64,000 bases of DNA, from positions 372,001-436,000 of the forward strand of contig NC_014306.1 of the NCBI RefSeq assembly GCF_000196615.1, read 5' to 3'. This DNA comes from Erwinia billingiae Eb661 (lineage in GTDB: Bacteria > Pseudomonadota > Gammaproteobacteria > Enterobacterales > Enterobacteriaceae). Every line of letters starts with the position of its first letter. The first letter of the stretch is position 1. Below are positions 51,191 to 62,399 of this stretch, piece after piece. Made by a program: the position numbers and the translations under genes. A model generated the notes under the pieces. That model searched no databases and was not told where the DNA came from. It saw only the letters and a list, made by a program, of their open reading frames with translations.

Positions 51191-52840
51191 ATGGAAATCT
51201 TCTTTACCATCCTCATTTTGACGCTGATGGTGTCGCTCTCAGGCGTCGCTGCCCGCATCATTCCGTTTCAAATCCCACTGCCGCTGGTGCAGATCGCCAT
51301 GGGTGCCTTGCTCGCCTGGCCGACGTTTGGTTTGCACGTCGACTTCGATCCCGAGCTGTTCCTGGTGCTGTTTATCCCGCCGCTGCTGTTTGCCGATGGC
51401 TGGAAAACCCCGACCAGTGAGTTTCTGAACCACGGCCGCGAAATTATCGGGCTGGCGCTGGTGCTGGTGTTGATCACCGTGGTCGGGATTGGCTATCTGA
51501 TTTACTGGCTGGTGCCGGGCATTCCTTTGCTGGCGGCCTTTGCGCTGGCAGCGGTGCTGTCACCGACCGATGCCGTGGCGTTGTCCGGCATTGTCGGGGA
51601 AGGGCGCATCCCGAAGAAAATCATGGCGATTTTGCAGGGCGAGGCGTTGATGAACGATGCCTCTGGCCTGGTGTCGCTGAAGTTTGCCGTCGCGGTAGCG
51701 ATGGGCACCATGGTGTTTACCGTCTCCGGGGCCACCATCGAGTTCCTGAAGGTCGCGATTGGCGGGCTGTTAGCCGGTATCGCCATCTGCTGGCTGTACG
51801 GTAAATCGCTGCGTCTGCTCAGCCGCTGGAGCGGTGATGACCCGGCGACACAAACCGTGCTGCTGTTGCTGTTGCCGTTTGCCTCTTACCTGATTGCCGA
51901 ACATATCGGCGTGTCCGGGATCCTCGCGGCGGTGGCGGCGGGGATGACCATTTCCCGTTCCGGCATTATCCGTCAGGCACCGCTGGCGATGCGTCTGCGT
52001 GCTAACAGCGTCTGGCAGATGCTGGAATTCGTGTTTAACGGCATGGTGTTCCTGATGTTGGGCCTGCAGCTGCCGGACATCCTCACCAACTCGATGAATC
52101 TGGCCGAAGCCGATCCTAACGTCGATTTCTGGATGCTGGCGCTGTCAGTGGTGCTGATTTACGCCGCGCTGATGATCGTGCGTTTTAGCTGGTTGTGGGC
52201 GATGCAGCAGATCAGCAAGCGCCTGCTTAAGAAGAAGCCGATGGAGTTCACCAGTTACTCAACGCGTGAGCTGCTGATTGCTTCGTTTGCCGGCGTGCGC
52301 GGAGCGATCACTCTGGCCGGTGTACTGTCGATTCCGCTGTTCCTGACCAATGGCGACGCCTTCCCGGCACGTTACGAGCTGGTGTTCCTGGCGACGGGCG
52401 TGATCCTGTTCTCGCTGTTGGTGGGTGTGATCCTGTTACCGTTATTGCTGCGTGGCATTGAAGGGATGGATAAAACCGCCCATCGTCATGAAGTGCAGAT
52501 GGCGCGGGCAGTGATGGCCGGCACGGCGATTGAAAGTCTGCACAAGATGGAAGAGCGTCTGGCCGCCGATACCGAAGAGAACATCGATCCGGAGCTGGTA
52601 AAAGAGGTCAGTTCGCGCGTGACCGGCAACCTGCGCCGCCGCGTCGACGGCAAAGAGGATTTGGAGCGCGCGCTGTACGCCGAGAATCTGGAGCGCCGCT
52701 TCCGCCTGACGGCCCTGCGGGCTGAGCGAGGCGAGCTGTATCACCTGCGCGCCACGCAGAAAATCAGCAACGAAACCATGCAGAAATTACTGCACGATCT
52801 CGACCTGCTGGAAACGCTGCTGATCGAGAAAGAAGAGTAA
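51191..52840 (+). CDS. yjcE: Na+(K+)/H+ antiporter-like protein YjcE (CPA1 family)
   Basis: A 549-residue cation:proton antiporter of the CPA1 family, equal in length to E. coli YjcE. Twelve helices precede a cytoplasmic tail from about residue 420. Conserved: LFIPPLLFADGWKTP, VLSPTDAVALSGIV (ion-site Asp), GEALMNDASGLVSLKFAVAV and FAGVRGAITLAGVLSIPLFL. The tail is rich in charged helices. ATG 51191 follows AAGGACAAC; the open frame goes back to 51116. In E. coli yjcF-actP follow; here repeats and the cid genes intervene. Confidence 0.92.
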   Translation: MEIFFTILILTLMVSLSGVAARIIPFQIPLPLVQIAMGALLAWPTFGLHVDFDPELFLVLFIPPLLFADGWKTPTSEFLNHGREIIGLALVLVLITVVGIGYLIYWLVPGIPLLAAFALAAVLSPTDAVALSGIVGEGRIPKKIMAILQGEALMNDASGLVSLKFAVAVAMGTMVFTVSGATIEFLKVAIGGLLAGIAICWLYGKSLRLLSRWSGDDPATQTVLLLLLPFASYLIAEHIGVSGILAAVAAGMTISRSGIIRQAPLAMRLRANSVWQMLEFVFNGMVFLMLGLQLPDILTNSMNLAEADPNVDFWMLALSVVLIYAALMIVRFSWLWAMQQISKRLLKKKPMEFTSYSTRELLIASFAGVRGAITLAGVLSIPLFLTNGDAFPARYELVFLATGVILFSLLVGVILLPLLLRGIEGMDKTAHRHEVQMARAVMAGTAIESLHKMEERLAADTEENIDPELVKEVSSRVTGNLRRRVDGKEDLERALYAENLERRFRLTALRAERGELYHLRATQKISNETMQKLLHDLDLLETLLIEKEE

Positions 52841-52847
52841 ATAGCGC

Positions 52848-52926
52848 AGGTCGTCTGGATGTGCTGGTGGCAGGGTGAGTGTGGGTTTTTGCTGTTAGCG
52901 CGGAGGTCGTCTGGGTGTGCTGGTGA
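52848..52926. repeat. Direct repeat pair of 23 bp
   Basis: Two copies of a 23-mer start at 52848 and 52904 (56 bases apart). They begin AGGTCGTCTGG, end TGTGCTGGTG and differ at one internal base and the last. They lie directly after the yjcE stop. Nature unknown; possibly debris of the same repeat family as the palindromes that follow. Confidence 0.65.
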
Positions 52927-52938
52927 TTTGCTCAGGGA

Positions 52939-53029
52939 GAGAGGGGTGAACGCAAAGTCGCCGTAAACCCATCCCTGGGGGCTCAGCGGCGACATCCCTG
53001 TCGCCGATGCTTTGCTTATCACCCCTCTC
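52939..53029. repeat. Palindromic intergenic element A
   Basis: Outer arms GAGAGGGGTGA (52939-52949) and TCACCCCTCTC (53019-53029) and inner arms GCAAAG (52952-52957) and CTTTGC (53010-53015) enclose two smaller hairpins around CATCCCTG. The core, GCCGTAAACCCATCCCTGGG onward, matches element B in opposite orientation at about 40 of 49 positions. This is a MITE-like or REP-like repeat of about 91 bp. Confidence 0.75.
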
Positions 53030-53066
53030 ACCCTTCCCCTCAAGCTTCAGCGTTGAATGGTCGATT

Positions 53067-53111
53067 GTGGACACACACGTCAAACCCATTTTTTTTGACC
53101 TGTGTGTCCAC
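53067..53111. repeat. Long hairpin with T-rich loop
   Basis: GTGGACACACA (53067-53077) pairs with TGTGTGTCCAC (53101-53111); after one mismatch GTCAAA (53079-53084) pairs with TTTGAC (53094-53099). The 9-base loop carries most of a T run. It lies between elements A and B. It could act as a terminator for yjcE or be another repeat. Confidence 0.6.
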
Positions 53112-53147
53112 CGGCCCAATCCAAAACGTCAGTGTTAGTGGGTGGCG

Positions 53148-53241
53148 GCATAGAGCACGTTAGCCGGGTGTCTGCGGCAGGGATGCCGCAGCCAAGCCTC
53201 CAGGGATGGATTTACGGCGTCCCGGAAAATGTGCTCTATGC
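53148..53241. repeat. Palindromic intergenic element B
   Basis: Outer arms GCATAGAGCAC (53148-53158) and GTGCTCTATGC (53231-53241) enclose TGCGGCAGGGATGCCGCA (a perfect small hairpin) and CCAGGGATGGATTTACGGCG. The inner part is an inverted copy of the core of element A although the outer arms differ. Located just downstream of the LysR-type gene. Confidence 0.75.
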
Positions 53242-53273
53242 TGACGCCTTACCCCCGAAGCTGGTTTTGCCCT

Positions 53274-54191
53274 TCACTCTTTCAATCTCCCAACCGACAG
53301 CGTCGGGGCCTGGCCCGGCCAGAACTCGCGACAACAGGCAATCCATGCCTGCGCGCTTTTCGACAGATAGCTGCCTTCCCGCCAGATTAACCCCAGCTTC
53401 CACACCAAATCCGACTCTAACGGTAGCCACAACAGATGCTTCTTATCCAGACGCTGGCAAATCGGCTCGGGCAGGATCGCCACGCCCATGCCCGCCTGCA
53501 CCATCGCCGCGAGGAAATCCCACTGGCCGCTGCGCACCGCGATCTGTGGCGCAAAACCGCTGTTTTGAAACGCCTTCATTAACTGCCGGTTTAACGAAAA
53601 CTCCTCGTTATAAATCAGGATCGGATGCCCGGCTAACTCCGCAATCGGAATATGCGTGCGCCGCAACCATTCACTGGTGCGCGGCACCAATACGCATAAC
53701 GGATGACTCATCAACGGCAGCGAATTGAGCGGCAAATCATCGGCCACCGGCAATGCGGTCAACGCGATATCCAACGTGCCGGACAACACCGCCTGCTGCA
53801 CGGTGAGGCCGCCAAATTCGGAAATCTTCAGCTCCACGCCGGGATAACGGTGACGGAAGGCCGAAATCGAACCGGCAATCTGCATCCCGACCATCGGCGG
53901 GATCCCCAGCCTCAGCTCGCCGGTTTTTAAATCATTGATATCGGTGATTTCCGCTTCCAGCTGCTTAAACTCCTGCAGGATGGTCAGCCCGCGCTGATAA
54001 ACCGCCTGCCCGGTATCGGTCAGATGCAGCTTGCGGCCTTCGCGGATCAGCAGCGTGCAGCCCAACTCATCTTCCAGCTGGCGCAGCATCTTGCTGATGG
54101 TCGGTTGGGTGACAAACAGCTGCTCCGCCGCCCGGGTAAAGCTTTGCTGGCGGACCACTTCGACAAAATAACGCAGGGCTCGGACGTCCAT
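53274..54191 (-). CDS. LysR-family regulator, CidR-like
   Basis: A 305-residue LysR-type regulator. The N-terminal winged helix reads MDVRALRYFVEVVRQQSFTR, AAEQLFVTQPTISKMLRQLE; the effector domain follows (GELRLGIPPMVGMQIAGSIS, LDIALTALPV, GMGVAILPEPICQRL). It lies divergent from cidA/lrgA-like genes with a 101-base gap, the arrangement of Bacillus/Staphylococcus CidR, which activates cidAB in response to acetate. ATG 54191 has AGGA six bases upstream; ATG 54197 is an alternative. Confidence 0.85.
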   Translation of the reverse strand: MDVRALRYFVEVVRQQSFTRAAEQLFVTQPTISKMLRQLEDELGCTLLIREGRKLHLTDTGQAVYQRGLTILQEFKQLEAEITDINDLKTGELRLGIPPMVGMQIAGSISAFRHRYPGVELKISEFGGLTVQQAVLSGTLDIALTALPVADDLPLNSLPLMSHPLCVLVPRTSEWLRRTHIPIAELAGHPILIYNEEFSLNRQLMKAFQNSGFAPQIAVRSGQWDFLAAMVQAGMGVAILPEPICQRLDKKHLLWLPLESDLVWKLGLIWREGSYLSKSAQAWIACCREFWPGQAPTLSVGRLKE

Positions 54192-54292
54192 AAACATTCC
54201 TGAATGGCATAGTTTGAATAATATTAAGTCATTTTTTTCACTCTTTGTTACCGATTTATACTACCCACTCGCAATCTCGGGGAGAGGTCATT

Positions 54293-54721
54293 ATGGCGTT
54301 AGCATTACATCCGCAAAGAACGGGCTGGCTGCAACGTGTTCAGGTGCCATTACAGGTGGCGCTGTACGTCGGATTCTTTTTAGTGGCTGAGCAACTGGTG
54401 GACTGGCTCCACCTGCCGCTGCCGGCCAATATCGTCGGCATGCTGCTGTTGCTGGCGCTGATTATGCTGCGCGTGCTGCCGCTGGACTGGGTTAAAGCCG
54501 GATCCCGCTGGCTGCTGGCGGAAATGCTGCTGTTCTTTGTGCCGGCGGTGGTGGCGGTGGTCAACTACTCGCAACTGCTGCGCGTCGAAGGCTGGCGCAT
54601 CATGCTGGTGATCGGCATCAGTACGCTGCTGGTGCTGGCAACCACCGCGCTGGTGGTCGATCGCGTTTATCGCTTCGAAATCTGGCTGGCGGAACGCAAA
54701 CAGGCGCGCAACCATGAATGA
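54293..54721 (+). CDS. cidA: CidA/LrgA-family membrane protein
   Basis: A 142-residue protein with four predicted helices (residues about 20-40, 46-65, 72-95 and 102-125). Signature features are VAEQLVDWLHLPLPANIVGM, LLLLALIMLRVLPLDWVKAG and LLAEMLLFFVPAVVAVVNYS. The family was described as holin-like and, in partnership with LrgB/CidB proteins, has been linked to pyruvate or other small-acid transport. GGGGAGAGG precedes the ATG; TATACT at 54257-54262 is a -10 candidate. It overlaps the next gene by 8 bases. Confidence 0.88.
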   Translation: MALALHPQRTGWLQRVQVPLQVALYVGFFLVAEQLVDWLHLPLPANIVGMLLLLALIMLRVLPLDWVKAGSRWLLAEMLLFFVPAVVAVVNYSQLLRVEGWRIMLVIGISTLLVLATTALVVDRVYRFEIWLAERKQARNHE

Positions 54722-55412
54722 TCTGCGGGTCAGCGTACTCTGTCTGATCGCCACGCTGGCGATCTACTTCCTTAACAAACGACTCTATCGCCGCTGGCAT
54801 AAACTGCTGATGATGCCGCTGGTGATGACGCCGATGGTGCTGGTGGCGTTGCTGGTGATCACCCATATCTCCTGGCAGAACTATATCGGCGAAAGCCACT
54901 GGCTGCTGTGGCTGCTCGGCCCGGCAACGCTGGCCTTTGCCGTGCCGGTGTATGAAAACCTGGCGATAATCCGCCGCCACTGGATGTCGCTGAGCGCCGG
55001 GGTGATCACCGCCACCTCGGTTGCCGTGTTCAGCTCGGTGTGGCTGGCGCGCATGTTAACGCTGCCGGAAGCCATCCAGCGCAGCCTGGCGGTGCGCTCG
55101 ATCACCACGCCTTTTGCGCTGGCCGCCGCGAAACAGCTCGGTGGACAGCCGGACCTGGTGGCGCTGTTTGTGGTGATCACCGGGGTGTTTGGTATGGCAG
55201 TGGGCGACGTGCTGTTTATCCGTCTGGCGGTGAAACAGGGCATGGCGAAAGGGGCCGGATTTGGCGCGGCGTCGCACGGTGCCGGCACCGCCCGCGCCTA
55301 TGAAATCGGCCAGGAAGAGGGCGTGGTATCAAGCCTGGTGATGATGCTGTCTGGCGTAGTGACGGTGATTATCGCCCCGGCGATTGGCCATTTACTGTGG
55401 GCCACGGTCTGA
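54714..55412 (+). CDS. cidB: CidB/LrgB-family membrane protein
   Basis: A 232-residue protein with about six helices, partner of CidA/LrgA. Conserved segments: GPATLAFAVPVYENLAIIRR, SLAVRSITTPFALAAAKQLG, LVALFVVITGVFGMAVGDVL and GFGAASHGAGTARAYEIGQE. E. coli has the similar YohK. The start lies inside the end of cidA, so translation is coupled. Next to actP-acs it may take part in acid/overflow metabolite traffic (inference). Confidence 0.88.
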   Translation: MNDLRVSVLCLIATLAIYFLNKRLYRRWHKLLMMPLVMTPMVLVALLVITHISWQNYIGESHWLLWLLGPATLAFAVPVYENLAIIRRHWMSLSAGVITATSVAVFSSVWLARMLTLPEAIQRSLAVRSITTPFALAAAKQLGGQPDLVALFVVITGVFGMAVGDVLFIRLAVKQGMAKGAGFGAASHGAGTARAYEIGQEEGVVSSLVMMLSGVVTVIIAPAIGHLLWATV

Positions 55413-55557
55413 CAGACACATCCTGTTACTGCTGTTTTGTAATGTTAACTAAATTCTGCGTTCTGTCAGTGATGTCTCATAGGAATACGCTGGCAGTTGG
55501 TTTACTCTGCGAGGCCGCCCGTACAGGGTGTGAGTAAATTCATCAGGAGAATAAAAA

Positions 55558-56103
55558 ATGAAAGCAGTGGCAACTACCGCAGGCGCACTGGCGCTTCTGG
55601 CGCTGGCAGGATCCGCGCAGGCAATCGATGGCGGCGTTGACGTCGGTCGTGATTACACCAACCTGCACCTGGGTCTGGGCACCGATTCCCCAGGATTTGC
55701 GCTTTCAGGTGACTGGCTGCGTAGCGATCATGATGGCAACGTTGAGAGCCTGGGTCTGGGTTATAACGTCGCGATTGGCGATGTGTTCCTGTCGCCTGGC
55801 GCGAAAGTGATGTCGACCAACCCAACTGACAGCAAAGATGGCTATGCCGTTGCCGTCGGTGCTGGCGTGAAGGTGCCGGTCACCCATATGTTCAACGTAT
55901 TTGGTGAGTACTACTACTCGCCGGACGCGTTCTCCAGCCATATCGACAACTACCAGGAAGCCTCTGGCGGCGTGAGCTTCCAGCCAATCTCGCTGGTTGA
56001 CGTGCGCGTGGGCTATAAGTACATGACCATGAACGGCAAAGACGGTCGTAAAGACAACGTCATTGCTGATGGTCCTTATGTCGGTGCGTCAGTTCACTTC
56101 TGA
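55558..56103 (+). CDS. YfaZ-family outer-membrane protein
   Basis: A 181-residue exported beta-barrel protein. The signal peptide is about 22 residues (TTAGALALLALAGSAQA/IDGG). The mature protein has short alternating strands (VESLGLGYNVAIGDVFLSPG, YAVAVGAGVKVPVTHMFNVF, LVDVRVGYKYM) and ends in YVGASVHF with the terminal aromatic typical of barrels. It resembles YfaZ proteins of unknown function. AGGAG precedes the ATG. Monocistronic with a hairpin behind it. Confidence 0.85.
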   Translation: MKAVATTAGALALLALAGSAQAIDGGVDVGRDYTNLHLGLGTDSPGFALSGDWLRSDHDGNVESLGLGYNVAIGDVFLSPGAKVMSTNPTDSKDGYAVAVGAGVKVPVTHMFNVFGEYYYSPDAFSSHIDNYQEASGGVSFQPISLVDVRVGYKYMTMNGKDGRKDNVIADGPYVGASVHF

Positions 56104-56110
56104 TGCGCAA

Positions 56111-56132
56111 GGGCGGATCGTTCGATCCGCCC
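56111..56132. terminator. Hairpin between yfaZ-like gene and actP
   Basis: GGGCGGATC (56111-56119) and GATCCGCCC (56124-56132) form a 9-bp stem with loop GTTC between two convergent genes. No T tract, but stability and position suggest a bidirectional terminator. Confidence 0.55.
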
Positions 56133-56144
56133 CTCAACGCCCGT

Positions 56145-57803
56145 TTAGTGTGATTTCCCGCCTTCAATCCCGACACCCGTCTGTGAACGTACAAACTGTG
56201 CCTGGAAGCGCTTACGCTCCTCTGCGCCCGATGCCGAACTGTCGGTGATCGAGAACAGCCAGGTGCCGATAAAGGCCGCTAACATCGAGAACAGCGCCGG
56301 ATACTCATACGGGAAGATCGCTTTGGCATTGCCCAGCACCTGAACCCAGATTGTCGGGCCCAGCACCATCAGCATCACCGCCGTAATCAGCCCCAGCCAG
56401 CCGCCAATCATCGCGCCGCGCGTGGTCAGTTTCGACCAGTACATCGACAGCAGGATAATCGGGAAGTTACAGCTCGCCGCGATAGAGAACGCCAGCCCGA
56501 CCATAAAGGCGATGTTCTGCTTCTCGAACATAATCCCCAGCGCGATGGCGACAAAGCCCAGCAGCACCACGGTAATTTTCGATACCCGCAGCTCCTGCAG
56601 CTCGGTGGCCTGGCCTTTGCGGAACACGCTGGCATACAGGTCATGAGAGACCGCCGAAGCGCCCGCCAGGGTCAGACCGGCGACCACCGCCAGAATGGTG
56701 GCAAAGGCCACGGCAGAGATAAAGCCGAGGAACAGGCTGCCGCCAACCGCATCCGCCAGATGCACCGCCGCCATATTGTTGCCGCCGATCAGCACGCCGC
56801 TGGCATCCTTAAACGCCGGATTCGCGCCGACCAGCAGGATCGCACCAAAGCCGATAATAAATGTCAGGAAGTAGAAATAGCCCATAAAGCCGGTGGCGTA
56901 GAACACGCTTTTGCGCGCTTCACGGGCATCGCTGACGGTGAAGAAACGCATCAAAATATGTGGCAGGCCAGCGGTACCAAACATCAGTCCCAGCCCCAAC
57001 GACAGCGCGGAGATGGGGTCGTGAACCAGCCCGCCAGGACGCATAATTTCAACGCCTTTCGGGTGCACCGCCATCGCCTGGGTAAACAGGTTATTGAAGC
57101 TGAAGCCGACGGTTTTCATCACCATAAACGCCATAAACGACGCGCCGAACAGCAGCAGCACGGCTTTGATGATCTGCACCCAGGTGGTGGCCAGCATGCC
57201 GCCGAACAACACATACATCACCATCAAAATCCCGACCAGCACCACCGCAACATGATAATCCAGGCCGAACAGCAGCTGGATCAGCTTGCCTGCGCCCACC
57301 ATCTGCGCAATCAGATACAGCGCCACCACCACCAGTGAACCACAGGCGGACAGCGTGCGGATCGGCATCTGTTTCAGACGATAGGACGCCACGTCCGCGA
57401 AGGTATAGCGCCCCAGGTTACGCAGACGCTCGGCAATCAGGAACAGGATGATCGGCCAGCCGACAAGGAATCCCAGCGAATAGATCAGCCCGTCATACCC
57501 GGAGGTATAAACCAGCGCGGAAATACCCAAAAATGACGCGGCGGACATAAAGTCACCGGCCATCGCCAGCCCGTTCTGGAAGCCGGTAATATTGCCGCCG
57601 GCGGTATAATAATCGCTGCGCGAGCGGGTACGTTTCGACGCCCAGTAGGTAATCCCCAGCGTAAAGGCGACAAAAATCAGGAACATCACGATCGCTTCGT
57701 AATTGGTGGGCTGCTTTTGCACCGCACCGGTGATCGCGTCCGCCGCCAGGGCAGAGAACGGCAGCAGCGCCGCCAGACAGAGCAATAAACGAGGGCGCTT
57801 CAT
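56145..57803 (-). CDS. actP: Acetate/glycolate:cation symporter ActP
   Basis: A 552-residue sodium:solute symporter of the SSS family, close in length to E. coli ActP (549). An N-terminal signal-like helix ([15 protein letters not shown]) is followed by 13 helices. Seen: [77 protein letters not shown] and [18 protein letters not shown]. It imports acetate for Acs. Its start overlaps the yjcH stop by 4 bases (ATGA). Third gene of the acs-yjcH-actP operon. Confidence 0.96.
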   Translation of the reverse strand: MKRPRLLLCLAALLPFSALAADAITGAVQKQPTNYEAIVMFLIFVAFTLGITYWASKRTRSRSDYYTAGGNITGFQNGLAMAGDFMSAASFLGISALVYTSGYDGLIYSLGFLVGWPIILFLIAERLRNLGRYTFADVASYRLKQMPIRTLSACGSLVVVALYLIAQMVGAGKLIQLLFGLDYHVAVVLVGILMVMYVLFGGMLATTWVQIIKAVLLLFGASFMAFMVMKTVGFSFNNLFTQAMAVHPKGVEIMRPGGLVHDPISALSLGLGLMFGTAGLPHILMRFFTVSDAREARKSVFYATGFMGYFYFLTFIIGFGAILLVGANPAFKDASGVLIGGNNMAAVHLADAVGGSLFLGFISAVAFATILAVVAGLTLAGASAVSHDLYASVFRKGQATELQELRVSKITVVLLGFVAIALGIMFEKQNIAFMVGLAFSIAASCNFPIILLSMYWSKLTTRGAMIGGWLGLITAVMLMVLGPTIWVQVLGNAKAIFPYEYPALFSMLAAFIGTWLFSITDSSASGAEERKRFQAQFVRSQTGVGIEGGKSH

Positions 57804-58114
57804 CCTTTCACCTCTTTCAGCAGTTCACGGGTTAAGCGGTCGAATTCACCGTTGGCGCGCCAGACGTAGACGCCGGTCAGCAGGAAAGAGATCACGATCA
57901 GGCCAATACCAATGGGAATACCACGGGTCACGTTGGTACCGGCATGCAGAGGCGCGCCCAGCCAGCCAGGCGCAAAGGCAATTAACAGAATAAAACCTAC
58001 GTACAGGATGAGCATGATGACGGAGAGCAGAGTGGCAAAGGCCTGGCGTTTTCTCACCAGTTCTTTAAAGCGTGCACTCTTTTCTATCCGTTGATAAATA
58101 AGTTCATTCATCAC
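57800..58114 (-). CDS. yjcH: YjcH, DUF485 membrane protein
   Basis: A 104-residue DUF485 protein with two helices ([20 protein letters not shown] and [19 protein letters not shown]) and a conserved charged N-terminus [20 protein letters not shown]. It always accompanies ActP-type symporters; role unknown, perhaps an accessory subunit. AGACTCTG region upstream carries the ribosome site. It overlaps actP. Confidence 0.95.
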   Translation of the reverse strand: MMNELIYQRIEKSARFKELVRKRQAFATLLSVIMLILYVGFILLIAFAPGWLGAPLHAGTNVTRGIPIGIGLIVISFLLTGVYVWRANGEFDRLTRELLKEVKG

Positions 58115-58181
58115 AGAGTCTCCAGAGGTATAAGTACAGGGTTTATTTTTTTAAAAAGGGTAATGGTCAGTAGAAGGAATA

Positions 58182-58221
58182 ATGGGCAGCGTTATTAACG
58201 ACTTTTTATTACGCTGCCCAT
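58182..58221 (-). terminator. Intercistronic hairpin between acs and yjcH
   Basis: ATGGGCAGCGT (58182-58192) and ACGCTGCCCAT (58211-58221) form an 11-bp perfect stem with an 18-base loop, 26 bases after the acs stop. Lacking a proper T tract it may only attenuate read-through, protect the acs mRNA 3' end, or both. Confidence 0.5.
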
Positions 58222-58247
58222 CAATAAAGGAAATCTATTAACCGGAC

Positions 58248-60203
<1,956 letters not shown>

Positions 60204-60735
60204 GGCTATTCTCCTTGAAGATGTTAATGATATGTCAATCAAAGGTTAATTGAAGCGAGCCGGGGAGTTTTGTTTGCTTTTTGCGCCACAGATCACGTCA
60301 TAACAACAGGTAATGAAAAGCGCGAAAACGGCCGCCGGAGACGCGAAATTTGCCTTTATTTCCGTCGGTCAAAACGCCGACGCGGGCCGCTGGGCTGAGT
60401 GAAAAGTAGACAACCGAACCGCGGGGCTATTTCAGGTCACAGCACGATAATGCATAGATATGCTTTATCAGTAACAAATATTGCCAAGTATAACAATGGC
60501 TTAGTTTGTGTGGGGCTGTTTCAGAGCTTTATCCTGTCCGCAGGCCATAAAGTAGCCACATCTCGCCGAGGGTTGCAATTTACCCAGTGAAAATGGTACT
60601 TATCACGCGCCTGAAATTCAGGTTTCAACCATCCATCATCCGCGAATTAGCCGACTTCGGCCTACTCCCCTTGAGAGTGATTCATTCCGCCAACTGCGCG
60701 CGGAGACCGGGTTTTGTTAAGGAAAAAGACAAGTT
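60204..60735. other. Divergent regulatory gap between acs and gltP
   Basis: 532 bases without a supported gene, between divergent starts. In E. coli the nrf operon lies here. No convincing sigma-70 box pair, CRP or terminator signal could be picked by eye; both promoters should be located in it. Confidence 0.5.
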
Positions 60736-62037
60736 ATGAAAGTAAAATTCAGCCTTGCCTGGCAAATAGTGACGGCGTTAGTACTGGGGATCATCGTCGG
60801 CGCTATATTGCATAATCAGCCATCCGAACGTGAATGGTTAATCACCAACATTCTCAGCCCGGCCGGTGACATCTTTATTCACCTGATCAAAATGATCGTC
60901 GTGCCGATCGTCATCTCTACGCTGATTGTCGGTATTGCCGGCGTCGGTGATGCAAAAAAACTCGGACGCATTGGCGTGAAAACCATCGTCTATTTCGAAG
61001 TGATTACCACCATTGCCATCGTGGTAGGGATTACCCTGGCGAATGTGTTTAAACCTGGCTACGGCATTGATATGTCGACGCTGGCAACGGTGGACATCTC
61101 TAAATATGAAGCGACCACGGCACAGGTGCAGAGCGGGGCGCACAGCCTGGTCAACACAATCCTGTCGTTGATCCCGCAGAATATTTTTGCCGCGATCGCC
61201 AAGGGCGACATGCTGCCGATCATCTTCTTCTCGGTGCTGTTCGGGCTGGGGCTCTCCTCGCTGCCGTCTGAACACCGCGACCCGCTGTTGAAGGTGTTCC
61301 GCTCGACCTCGGAAGCGATGTTCAAGGTCACGCACATGATCATGCGTTATGCGCCGATTGGCGTGTTTGCGCTGATCTCGGTGACCATCGCCAACTTTGG
61401 TTTCGCCTCCCTGTGGCCGCTGGCGAAGCTGGTGATCCTGGTGTACGCCGCCATCCTGTTCTTCGCCTTTGTGGTGCTGGGCGCGGTGGCCCGCATCTGC
61501 GGCCTGCGGATTACCACGCTGATGCGAATCCTGAAAGATGAGCTGATCCTGGCATACTCCACTTCCAGTTCCGAAACCGTGCTGCCGCGCATCATGGAGA
61601 AGATGGAAGCCTACGGTGCGCCGAAATCCATCACCAGTTTTGTGGTGCCGACCGGCTACTCGTTTAACCTCGATGGCTCGACGTTGTACCAGAGCATTGC
61701 GGCGATCTTTATCGCCCAGCTGTACGGTATTGACCTGTCGATTGGGCAGGAAATCGTGCTGGTCCTGACGCTGATGGTGACCTCAAAGGGCATTGCTGGC
61801 GTACCGGGCGTCTCTTTTGTGGTGCTGTTGGCCACGCTGGGTAGCGTCGGTATCCCACTGGAAGGACTGGCCTTTATCGCCGGTGTAGACCGTATCATGG
61901 ATATGGCGCGTACCGCGCTGAACGTGGTCGGTAATGCGCTGGCGGTGCTGGTTATTGCCAAGTGGGAGAACCAGTTTGATGCTAAACAGGCGGTTGCCTA
62001 CGAGACTAAAATGAAGACCTTAGCCTCGACGTCTTGA
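60736..62037 (+). CDS. gltP: Proton/glutamate-aspartate symporter GltP
   Basis: A 433-residue DAACS-family transporter, very similar to E. coli GltP (437). Features: FIHLIKMIVVPIVISTLIVG, VGDAKKLGRIGVKTIVYFEV, LAYSTSSSETVLPRIMEKME (hairpin 1), VVPTGYSFNLDGSTLYQSIA (substrate-binding), TSKGIAGVPGVSFVVL (hairpin 2) and GVDRIMDMARTALNVVGNAL. The trimeric inner-membrane carrier imports glutamate and aspartate with protons. Confidence 0.96.
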   Translation: MKVKFSLAWQIVTALVLGIIVGAILHNQPSEREWLITNILSPAGDIFIHLIKMIVVPIVISTLIVGIAGVGDAKKLGRIGVKTIVYFEVITTIAIVVGITLANVFKPGYGIDMSTLATVDISKYEATTAQVQSGAHSLVNTILSLIPQNIFAAIAKGDMLPIIFFSVLFGLGLSSLPSEHRDPLLKVFRSTSEAMFKVTHMIMRYAPIGVFALISVTIANFGFASLWPLAKLVILVYAAILFFAFVVLGAVARICGLRITTLMRILKDELILAYSTSSSETVLPRIMEKMEAYGAPKSITSFVVPTGYSFNLDGSTLYQSIAAIFIAQLYGIDLSIGQEIVLVLTLMVTSKGIAGVPGVSFVVLLATLGSVGIPLEGLAFIAGVDRIMDMARTALNVVGNALAVLVIAKWENQFDAKQAVAYETKMKTLASTS

Positions 62038-62049
62038 TTTAACGCTGGT

Positions 62050-62077
62050 GCTGGTGGCAGGTTTTCCTGCTGCCAGC
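62050..62077 (+). terminator. Hairpin after gltP
   Basis: GCTGGTGGCAGG (62050-62061) pairs with CCTGCTGCCAGC (62066-62077) through ten Watson-Crick and two G-U pairs, loop TTTT, 12 bases after the stop. No T tract follows. Confidence 0.45.
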
Positions 62078-62308
62078 TCGGCCCTCTCTCATGGGCGGCC
62101 TACCGCTAATAAAGGCTGGGGAAACTCAGCCCGTTATTCCCCCTCACTGAAGATACATCCGCAATACACTAAAACCCGCCTTAATAATAATGGCTTAGCA
62201 ATTCAAGGGGCATTGCCTGCCCTGGAACCGGTTCAAAGTGCACTAATCACGCAGCGGAAGGGCTTTGTCTGCTTTTTGGCCTGGATCGCAAAAGTTAGGT
62301 TAAGTCGC

Positions 62309-62335
62309 TAAAGTTCACTGATTTCCCGCCGAAAC
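62309..62335 (+). promoter_or_regulatory. Sigma-28 (FliA) flagellar promoter of the aerotaxis receptor
   Basis: TAAAGTTC (62309-62316), an 11-base spacer and GCCGAAAC (62328-62335) match the class 3 flagellar consensus TAAAGTTT-N11-GCCGATAA at 13 of 16 positions. It ends 64 bases before the receptor gene, so expression belongs to the flagellar regulon. Confidence 0.88.
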
Positions 62336-62399
62336 TATAAAAAAAGATAACTCTTCTGCCTAACCCCAATCCTGGCGACAGCCTCAAGGATGTTGATTC

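Noticed and set aside
52848..53241. CRISPR-like array
   Set aside because: Repeat units are few, unequal and palindromic in a way that fits REP/MITE elements; there are no regular spacers or cas genes.
56643..57338. Open frame of 231 codons antisense to actP
   Set aside because: Its composition (very rich in His, Gln, Arg) is that of a complement of membrane-protein codons; actP itself is certain.
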